NCBI GenBank assembly: GCA_964347835.1
Contig: CAYFZR010000071.1
Span: 1 to 5,348, forward strand
Direction: 5' to 3'
Source: CAYFZR01 sp964347835 [NCBI: uncultured archaeon]
GTDB lineage: Archaea > CAYFZR01
Length of the DNA stretch: 5,348 nt
In this document: piece after piece, positions 1-4,208 of the stretch
How the letters are laid out: every line of letters begins with the position of its first letter
How positions within the stretch are numbered: position 1 is the first letter of the stretch
The notes under the pieces: generated by a model
What the model was told of the DNA's origin: nothing
Database searches by the model: none
What the model saw: the letters and a program-made list of their open reading frames with translations, nothing else
Program-made: the position numbers and the translations under genes

Positions 1-59
1 CTACCTCCTTCGGAGGTAGAGCATCTCCTAAGCAAGATGTTGAATTGCGAAGCAACTCG
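1..59. repeat. 59-bp direct repeat, copy 1 (three hairpins)
   Basis: This copy is identical over 59 bp to the one at 92-150. It folds into three adjacent hairpins. Hairpin 1 (1-19) pairs CTACCTCC with GGAGGTAG across a 3-nt loop. Hairpin 2 (20-41) pairs AGCATCT with AGATGTT, with one G·T pair and an 8-nt loop. Hairpin 3 (42-58) pairs GAATTGC with GCAACTC around a GAA loop, with one mismatch. The copy begins at the first base of the window, so the array may continue to the left. Confidence 0.9.
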
Positions 60-62
60 CCT

Positions 63-81
63 CCACCTTTATTAAAGGTGG
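63..81. repeat. Perfect 8-bp inverted repeat between the repeat copies (hairpin 4)
   Basis: CCACCTTT at 63-70 pairs perfectly with AAAGGTGG at 74-81 across a 3-nt ATT loop. It follows copy 1 of the 59-bp repeat. A related but not identical hairpin occupies the same place after copy 2: CATC 152-155 with GATG 174-177, and ACCTT 157-161 with AAGGT 166-170. It could act at the RNA level or be the subterminal hairpin of a mobile element. Confidence 0.75.
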
Positions 82-91
82 ATCAAAGGCA

Positions 92-150
92 CTACCTCCT
101 TCGGAGGTAGAGCATCTCCTAAGCAAGATGTTGAATTGCGAAGCAACTCG
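92..150. repeat. 59-bp direct repeat, copy 2 (three hairpins)
   Basis: This is a perfect second copy of the 1-59 unit, offset by 91 bp. It carries the same three hairpins, at 92-110, 111-132 and 133-149. Because 91 is not a multiple of 3, the two copies cannot both be read in one continuous coding frame. That argues against the repeat being protein-coding. Confidence 0.9.
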
Positions 151-178
151 ACATCAACCTTTCAGAAGGTGGAGATGA

Positions 179-250
179 GCCCCGGTAGGGTAGTGGATAT
201 CCTGCGGGCCTGCGGAGCCTGCGACTCGGGTTCGAGTCCCGGCCGGGGCA
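179..250 (+). tRNA. tRNA-Arg (anticodon GCG)
   Basis: A full 72-nt cloverleaf is present. The acceptor stem pairs GCCCCGG (179-185) with CCGGGGC (243-249), and the discriminator is A250. The D-stem is weak, with G·T and U·U at its ends, as many archaeal tRNAs tolerate. The anticodon stem pairs CGGGC (205-209) with GCCTG (217-221) around the loop CTGCGGA (210-216), which gives anticodon GCG at 212-214 for CGC/CGU arginine codons. The variable loop is CGAC. The T-stem pairs TCGGG with CCCGG around TTCGAGT. There is no intron and no encoded CCA, as is common in archaea. Confidence 0.95.
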
Positions 251-261
251 TCAATTGATTG

Positions 262-269
262 TTTTTTTT
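262..269 (+). terminator. T8 run, terminator of the tRNA-Arg transcript
   Basis: Eight consecutive T residues lie 11 bp past the tRNA 3' end with no strong preceding hairpin. Archaeal RNA polymerase terminates at such oligo-T tracts. The same stretch starts a 109-bp gap (251-359) before the next gene. I see no clear TATA box in that gap. Confidence 0.7.
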
Positions 270-359
270 GGTATTGAATTCATCTGGATAAAGCTTGATA
301 AAGAACGCATGGATTATTATGGTATTAAGGAATGATTTTCAACGGGGAGATGAAGAAGA

Positions 360-1199
360 ATGAATGTCGACTTTCCCGTGTTAATCTTGAACATCATAAT
401 TACGCTCTCTTGCATTATATTAGGAATTAAATATGTCTCATTAAAAAGATTTGATCTAAAAAAGATGAAGTATCCACTGATTTTTACATTATTGCTTTTG
501 TTAGGCGAAGGCATTTATTCTTTTTACTTTACCCACTGGGGCATAATAATATACGTGTTACTCATAATTCTTGCCGTATTGTCCCCCCTCTTTATAGAGG
601 AAAGAAATACCGTTCTCGTAATTCAGAGTTTTATCCTCTTCGCCTTGCTTCGTTTGGTAAATTCTGGTCTTCCTTTAGATCTATTCTTAACACATTATCA
701 GTTTCAGATCACATATTCTATACTGCTGCCAGCCGCCATGCTCCTTGCGTATCATCAAGGCTTTGATTTTAGAGATCTGGGTCTAATCAGAGAAAATATC
801 TTGAAAAACATCATCTTAGGTCTGATACTCGGATTCATCCTGGGAACAACTGAGTTTTTAATACTGTCTCCAGGAAAGATCATACCTTACTATCCTTTTG
901 TATCTGCCTCCACATTCTTCATCCTTGGATTCACAGAAGAACTCCTGTATAGAGGTATTTTTCTTACAAATACACTGAAGGTTACAAATTCTTTCTATGC
1001 AATCCTCTTGACAAGCATCATATTCAGCGCCATGCACAGCATATGGTTAAAGCCTATGGAGATCGCCTTTACATTTTACGTAGGAATGGTATTTGGAATT
1101 ATTTTTTATGTTAGCAGGAGTTTGATAACTCCCATAACCGCTCACTTCATAATCAATTTTGTTTTGTTCCAGATACTCCCATATTACGAATTTTTATAA
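360..1199 (+). CDS. CPBP (CAAX/Rce1-type) intramembrane metalloprotease
   Basis: This 279-residue polytopic protein has about eight hydrophobic helices and the three CPBP signature motifs: EELLYR (EExxxR, residues 193-198), FSAMH (FxxxH, 222-226) and HFIIN (HxxxN/B, 262-266). In this family the Glu and His residues form a metal-activated glutamyl protease site inside the membrane, and all of them are present, so activity is expected. Members process prenylated CAAX proteins, bacteriocin-related peptides or surface proteins; the substrate here is not visible. The ATG is preceded by GGGGAGA at 344-350, a reasonable Shine-Dalgarno, which supports this start. The archaeosortase gene begins 21 bp downstream on the same strand. 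In bacterial exosortase E proteins the same two domains are fused, so a shared role in surface-protein maturation is a sensible inference. Confidence 0.88.
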   Translation: MNVDFPVLILNIIITLSCIILGIKYVSLKRFDLKKMKYPLIFTLLLLLGEGIYSFYFTHWGIIIYVLLIILAVLSPLFIEERNTVLVIQSFILFALLRLVNSGLPLDLFLTHYQFQITYSILLPAAMLLAYHQGFDFRDLGLIRENILKNIILGLILGFILGTTEFLILSPGKIIPYYPFVSASTFFILGFTEELLYRGIFLTNTLKVTNSFYAILLTSIIFSAMHSIWLKPMEIAFTFYVGMVFGIIFYVSRSLITPITAHFIINFVLFQILPYYEFL

Positions 1200-1200
1200 A
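1190..1200 (+). promoter_or_regulatory. Candidate TATA box for the archaeosortase gene (leaderless start)
   Basis: TTTTTATAAA at the 3' end of the protease gene is centred about 25-26 bp before the ATG at 1221. This is the spacing expected if transcription begins at the start codon. There is no Shine-Dalgarno close to that ATG, which fits a leaderless mRNA. Co-transcription with the protease gene remains possible. No mapping data are available. Confidence 0.45.
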
Positions 1201-1220
1201 GGCTTATAGAATAATTCTAT

Positions 1221-2012
1221 ATGCGGCTTATAAATGTAGTATTTATTCTTGCATTGATCCCTCTCTTTGGCGACGAGATCTTTCGCTTGCTATCAACTTG
1301 GTACGAAGATCCGTGGTCAAGGCACGGCATCTTAGTGCCCATAATGTCAATTATTATATTAATAGAAAGATGGAAAGTCCCTTATGAGAACGGAACATTT
1401 TATAGGCTAGCAGGTCTAATTTTACTGGTTCTTGTCTCTTTTTTAAGGTATAACTTGTTCTACTTTTCAATGGAAATAGTGATTCTCTCTCTTATGGCTT
1501 TTATATTTGGCTATTTACTGTTTTTTTATCCTATTCAAAAAGCAAAAAGAGCCATTCCTTCCATACTCTTTTTAATATTTTTAATCCCACCAAACTACTA
1601 TATAATAACCTATCTCGGAGCCAAACTATCACTATTCGAGGCTAACTTAGCCATCGGCTTATTAAATGGATTAGGCATTGATCTATCCCTACAAAATACA
1701 GTTATACTTCATGAAGGGGTACCTATGTTCTATATAACTCCTCTTTGTAGTAGTGGAGAGATCTTGATACCTTTTATTGTATTTACAGCGTTTATTTTTT
1801 TGATGCCACCTCAAAACATAAAAAGAAAAACTGTCTTAAGCCTTTTAATTTTCATCCTCATACCCATAATGAATGTTATTAGACTAACACTGATCTTATT
1901 GATAGCACTCAATGATATGGTCTTGGCACAAGGACTTTTTCATATATTTGGGGGTTGGTTAATGTTCGCAATCTTGATGATAGTTTATTTGAGAGTACTA
2001 ACTCATGAATAA
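1221..2012 (+). CDS. Archaeosortase/exosortase-family protein-sorting transpeptidase
   Basis: This 263-residue membrane protein has about eight helices. The exosortase catalytic triad is visible: Cys176 in PLCSSG, Arg221 in NVIRL and His241 in FHIFGG, each at the end of a helix as in the family. The N-terminal block WYEDPWSRHGILVP (about residues 27-40), followed by ERW, matches the family's first conserved loop (usually YSHG...P). These enzymes cut and transfer surface proteins that carry a C-terminal tripartite signal of short motif, helix and basic tail. The Cys box reads C-S-S-G, where many exosortases have C-S-G and many archaeosortases a C-x-G form, so the subfamily is uncertain. An in-frame TAA at 1212-1214 makes ATG 1221 the first available start. 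The preceding protease and the following small membrane protein and DUF1616 genes look like partners. Confidence 0.9.
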   Translation: MRLINVVFILALIPLFGDEIFRLLSTWYEDPWSRHGILVPIMSIIILIERWKVPYENGTFYRLAGLILLVLVSFLRYNLFYFSMEIVILSLMAFIFGYLLFFYPIQKAKRAIPSILFLIFLIPPNYYIITYLGAKLSLFEANLAIGLLNGLGIDLSLQNTVILHEGVPMFYITPLCSSGEILIPFIVFTAFIFLMPPQNIKRKTVLSLLIFILIPIMNVIRLTLILLIALNDMVLAQGLFHIFGGWLMFAILMIVYLRVLTHE

Positions 2013-2040
2013 GGAAGATATAGACTTTTTTTCGTAAAAA

Positions 2041-2046
2041 GGAGAT
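2041..2046 (+). promoter_or_regulatory. Strong Shine-Dalgarno for the 51-codon ORF
   Basis: GGAGAT lies 4 nt before ATG 2051 in an A-rich context (AAAAAGGAGATAAAA). It is the best ribosome-binding site among the plus-strand genes here, yet it serves an ORF that soon leaves the frame of the recognisable protein at 2133. Confidence 0.6.
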
Positions 2047-2050
2047 AAAA

Positions 2051-2206
2051 ATGATAGATAAGATAAAAAAGACAGAGATTGTCATTATAATGAAAGAAAA
2101 TTATAAGTATGAGGTAGTTTTAAACATCAATTATGATTTCATCGACCATAACCACAACTACCTCTACCGTTACCACAACCACAACTTCAGCAGTTTCAAG
2201 CGTTAG
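2051..2206 (+). CDS. Small hypothetical ORF overlapping the Thr-rich membrane protein
   Basis: These 51 codons run from ATG 2051 to TAG 2204-2206. They begin MIDKIKKTEIVIIMKENY and end in a His/Asn/Tyr-rich stretch that is simply the out-of-frame reading of the Thr-rich codons of the next gene. The first 27 or so codons look plausibly coding (Ile, Lys and Glu rich) and are preceded by an excellent Shine-Dalgarno. Three explanations are open. It may be a short independent or leader peptide. It may be the true 5' end of the next gene separated by a +1 frameshift or sequencing error, with the crossing point after 2123. Or it may be a chance ORF. It has no signal peptide or known domain. Confidence 0.4.
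   Translation: MIDKIKKTEIVIIMKENYKYEVVLNINYDFIDHNHNYLYRYHNHNFSSFKR
2097..2107 (+). promoter_or_regulatory. Candidate BRE/TATA box for the small membrane protein gene
   Basis: TTATAAG at 2101-2107, preceded by the purine-rich GAAAGAAAA, lies about 29 bp upstream of ATG 2133. That is compatible with a leaderless transcript. The nearest purine-rich ribosome-binding candidate, GAGGT at 2111-2115, is 17 nt from the ATG and so too far to be convincing. Confidence 0.4.
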
Positions 2207-2441
2207 CGCAACCTCTACCAATGCTCTTACCATATCTGGGCTGTACATGAATTTTGAGACTAATGGAATTATCGCTACCATAGTACTTATTATACTGCTT
2301 ATTATCGTGGAGTTATCCACATCAGCGGTATCAAAAAGAATTAAAACACTGACAAATGGCACAAAAGCCTCGATTTTAGCCTTGTTTTCGGTCTTTACCA
2401 TCATAATGATAAACAAGATTTATTTTGCCCTGATATCTTAA
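2133..2441 (+). CDS. Small Ser/Thr-rich two-helix membrane protein of the archaeosortase locus
   Basis: This 102-residue protein has an unusual order. Residues 3-34 are almost entirely Ser, Thr, Ala and Val (runs such as TTTTSTVTTTTTS), like the O-glycosylated stalks of archaeal surface proteins. A helix follows at about 44-63, then a basic cluster SKRIK (67-71), then a second helix at about 78-98. There is no N-terminal signal peptide, so the Thr-rich tail would have to face outward through the first helix. Stalk, helix and basic residues recall an archaeosortase sorting signal, but the second helix departs from that plan. I recognise no family. The start is uncertain: an in-frame TAA at 2121 closes the frame upstream, and the better ribosome-binding site belongs to the overlapping ORF at 2051. 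The DUF1616 gene starts 25 bp downstream. Confidence 0.65.
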   Translation: MISSTITTTTSTVTTTTTSAVSSVSATSTNALTISGLYMNFETNGIIATIVLIILLIIVELSTSAVSKRIKTLTNGTKASILALFSVFTIIMINKIYFALIS

Positions 2442-2466
2442 ACATTTTAAAGACAAACTTATTTTA

Positions 2467-3345
2467 ATGTCAAGTTCAGTTAAACATATGGTCGAAATCC
2501 CAAGGGACCTCCAGATTGTAATCTTGCTTGTAATACTTACTCTCGTTTTTGCACTCATTCCTCCCTTAAATGAGACTCCGGTTAGAGTAATCTTCGGTAT
2601 AGTAATGGTTCTTTTTATACCAGGATATACATTAATAGCATCTTTATTTCCAAGAAAAGAAGATTTGGATGGCATAGAGAGATTTGCTCTAAGTTTTGGA
2701 CTTAGCATAGCGGTTGTTCCTTTGCTTGGTTTGATTCTAAACTACACGCCTTTCGGAATTAGACTGGTACCAATAATCATTACATTATCTATATTCACCT
2801 TAACTTTTGTAATAATCGCGCATCTAAGGAGATTAAAACTTCCAGAAGAAGAAAGATTCTTTGTTCCATTTAAAGAAGCATATGAATTATTTAAGTCAGA
2901 GATCTTTGAGAGACCTAAAACTAAAGTAGATAAGATACTGACAATCTTTCTGATCGCCTCCATAGTATTGTCATTAAGTATGCTTGCATACGTAATTGCA
3001 ACTCCAAAAAAGGGAGAGAGATTTACAGAATTTTACATTCTAGCGCCTGACGGATCCACTAAGAACTATCCGACTAAATTAAGGCTAGGAGATTCCGGAA
3101 AGGTGATAGTTGGCATAGTAAATCACGAATACGAAGCGATCAACTATACTCTTAGAATAAAACACTCCAACGAAACGTTGAGGGAAGAATTCATGCAGAT
3201 AGAGCATAACGAGACTGTGGAAGAGCCTATTAAATTTGATCCCAATAAAAAAGGCACAAATTTAAAGTTGGAGTTTTTACTCTACAAGAATAATAATTTT
3301 GCACAACCATACCGCGAAACTCATCTCTGGATAAACGTTGAGTAA
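2467..3345 (+). CDS. DUF1616 family membrane protein with external C-terminal domain
   Basis: This 292-residue protein has four helices near the N-terminus (about 17-33, 40-60, 73-93 and 99-119), a charged loop of about 35 residues, and a fifth helix at about 157-177. It ends in a roughly 110-residue soluble domain. The segment ERFTEFYILAPDGSTKNYPT, followed by GKVIVGIVNHEYEAINYTL, is characteristic of DUF1616 proteins, which are widespread in archaea and often lie near exosortase-type genes. The biochemical role is unknown to me. The C-terminal domain, probably beta-rich and outside the cell, holds three N-glycosylation sequons: N226-Y-T, N235-E-T and N248-E-T. There is no Shine-Dalgarno before ATG 2467, so it is either leaderless or coupled to the gene ending at 2441. 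It converges with the minus-strand gene, with 2 bp between the stop codons. Confidence 0.85.
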   Translation: MSSSVKHMVEIPRDLQIVILLVILTLVFALIPPLNETPVRVIFGIVMVLFIPGYTLIASLFPRKEDLDGIERFALSFGLSIAVVPLLGLILNYTPFGIRLVPIIITLSIFTLTFVIIAHLRRLKLPEEERFFVPFKEAYELFKSEIFERPKTKVDKILTIFLIASIVLSLSMLAYVIATPKKGERFTEFYILAPDGSTKNYPTKLRLGDSGKVIVGIVNHEYEAINYTLRIKHSNETLREEFMQIEHNETVEEPIKFDPNKKGTNLKLEFLLYKNNNFAQPYRETHLWINVE

Positions 3346-3347
3346 AC

Positions 3348-4055
3348 TCAACCTATGTTACCGGGTGGAACTCTTCTTTTTTTATCTTTTTTTGGCGCTC
3401 CTCCACACCCTTCATCATAGATCTTTCTTGCAACATCTGCCGTGGTTTCTATAGATATTACATTTACAAATCTTTCAAGCATGGCTTTGAGCTCGCTATC
3501 CTCCCCCGGTGACAAACACATTTTTTCCCCTACAAGAATATCAGTTTCCAATAAATGCCGCTTTGTTATGAATTCTAATTTGTTTATCTCACAGTCGCAT
3601 GGAGCAACCACAAGAAGCTTATCGATACACTTGCAAAACCTTGCTGCATACATTAGGTAGATCGGATCTTCGGTTCTAAGAATAACGCCTACTTTATAGG
3701 GTTTAACATCTGTTAAAAGGACCCATTCTTCGTATGTATATACATTAAAACCTTGTGATCTTAAAAAATCACCTGTAGCATTATTTTTAGTCTCTACAAG
3801 AATTGCCCACGGACCCCTTTCTCTAGGTTTGACGGTTGGCAACTCAAAACTCGACTCTTGAGAAGGTAACTCAATACTCAGATTTTCAGGTACTTCTTGA
3901 AAAGTTTCTTTCTCAACTGTAGAGAGCTTTTCTAGTTCTTCAAGAACTTGCTCTTCTTTTAACATCTCTGCTATCTCTGGAGATTCTCCTCCTTCCTGTA
4001 CACACATCGGAATGATTAAAATCAATAACAATGAGAGAATTACAAATTTTCTCAA
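3348..4055 (-). CDS. Hypothetical secreted or lipoprotein-like protein with paired CxC motifs
   Basis: This 235-residue protein has a signal-like N-terminus, MRKFVILSLLLILIIPMC. Cys18 could be a lipidation site, but the -1 Met and -2 Pro are atypical for a lipobox. Residues 20-80 form a low-complexity Glu/Pro/Ser linker. From about residue 83 a compact alpha/beta-looking domain begins (GPWAILVETK, KVGVILRTED, KLLVVAPCDC). It has two close CxC pairs, C141/C143 and C153/C155, plus C180 and C217, which suggests metal binding or disulfides. Sequons occur at N58 and N92. The C-terminus is highly basic. Translation starts at TTG 4055, supported by GGAGGT (4062-4067) 6 nt upstream and by the signal sequence. 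I do not recognise the family. It has its own promoter and is not certainly functionally tied to the convergent archaeosortase genes. Confidence 0.75.
   Translation of the reverse strand: MRKFVILSLLLILIIPMCVQEGGESPEIAEMLKEEQVLEELEKLSTVEKETFQEVPENLSIELPSQESSFELPTVKPRERGPWAILVETKNNATGDFLRSQGFNVYTYEEWVLLTDVKPYKVGVILRTEDPIYLMYAARFCKCIDKLLVVAPCDCEINKLEFITKRHLLETDILVGEKMCLSPGEDSELKAMLERFVNVISIETTADVARKIYDEGCGGAPKKDKKRRVPPGNIG
3377..3393 (+). terminator. Double T7 tract, probable terminator of the plus-strand operon inside the convergent gene
   Basis: Two runs of seven T (3377-3383 and 3387-3393) lie 32 bp past the DUF1616 stop codon. Archaeal termination relies on such tracts. Both lie within the coding sequence of the opposing gene, where they encode the Lys-rich segment KKDKKRR near its C-terminus. 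Confidence 0.5.
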
Positions 4056-4061
4056 CAGATA

Positions 4062-4067
4062 ACCTCC
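4062..4067 (-). promoter_or_regulatory. Shine-Dalgarno that decides a TTG start
   Basis: On the minus strand GGAGGT lies 6 nt before TTG at 4055-4053. This near-consensus site and the hydrophobic leader that follows make TTG the convincing start of the Cys-rich secreted protein. Confidence 0.8.
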
Positions 4068-4094
4068 ACTGAGTAGTAATTTCTATCAATTTGA

Positions 4095-4107
4095 CTATAA
4101 ATTTTTT
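4095..4107 (-). promoter_or_regulatory. Candidate TATA box of the Cys-rich secreted protein gene
   Basis: The minus strand reads AAAAAATTTATAG across this interval, a good archaeal TATA-like box. Counting about 26 bp downstream puts the transcript start near 4074, which leaves a short leader that includes the Shine-Dalgarno at 4062-4067. Confidence 0.5.
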
Positions 4108-4182
4108 ACTATTTCAAGGATGTAGCGTTTATTCGCTATTTCTACCAGCAATTAGTATTTTTTCCAGCGTAAGATGATATTT

Positions 4183-4190
4183 GAAAAAAG
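4183..4190 (-). terminator. T6 tract after the STT3-like gene
   Basis: On the minus strand a T6 run (A6 at 4184-4189 on the plus strand) lies 19 bp past the stop codon of the STT3-like gene. It is a plausible archaeal terminator. The rest of the gap 4068-4208 holds the promoter of the next gene and a small hairpin (TAGCG 4123-4127 with CGCTA 4134-4138). Confidence 0.4.
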
Positions 4191-4208
4191 TCTATTAAAC
4201 TCAATTAT

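Larger units (their letters stand above)
1..178 (+). ncRNA. Candidate structured RNA or mobile-element remnant made of tandem four-hairpin units
   Basis: Two units of about 90 nt each contain four back-to-back hairpins, leaving little unpaired sequence. The first three hairpins are identical between units. The fourth keeps a fold while its sequence differs. The array ends at the base before the tRNA acceptor stem, and I see no TATA box in the roughly 30 bp upstream of the tRNA, so one transcript could cover both. The strand is assumed from the tRNA. An alternative is a duplicated end of an IS200/IS605-type element, whose ends carry subterminal hairpins. No transposase is visible and the left side is cut off. 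I do not recognise a named RNA family. Confidence 0.35.

Noticed and set aside
1-74. An open frame through repeat copy 1 as the C-terminus of a protein such as TnpB
   Set aside because: The copies are 91 bp apart and so out of frame with each other, the sequence is dominated by inverted repeats, and the short peptide shows no recognisable motif.
1-150. The direct repeats as a CRISPR array
   Set aside because: The repeat is 59 bp, longer than typical CRISPR repeats. It contains three hairpins, and the intervening segment is itself an inverted repeat rather than a unique spacer.
179-250. The tRNA gene as an integration site with a duplicated 3' end
   Set aside because: No second copy of the T-arm and acceptor end is present in this window, and no integrase is visible.
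350-430. ATG at 350 as the start of the protease gene or a leader peptide
   Set aside because: It is in a different frame, terminates after about 26 codons and overlaps the Shine-Dalgarno region of the ATG at 360.
2120-2416. Minus-strand reading of the Thr-rich gene (Val-rich 98-residue frame)
   Set aside because: It is the antisense of a low-complexity Thr-codon stretch and of a membrane segment, with no motif of its own.
2376-2708. Minus-strand 110-residue frame opposite the start of the DUF1616 gene
   Set aside because: It lies antisense to a well-recognised family domain and has no supporting ribosome-binding site or motif.
3300-3345. A C-terminal sorting signal on the DUF1616 protein
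   Set aside because: The protein ends in a soluble strand (THLWINVE) with no terminal helix or basic tail.
4123-4138. Hairpin TAGCG...CGCTA as a regulatory element
   Set aside because: A 5-bp stem with a 6-nt AT-rich loop is common by chance in AT-rich intergenic DNA, and it does not sit at a promoter or terminator position that needs it.
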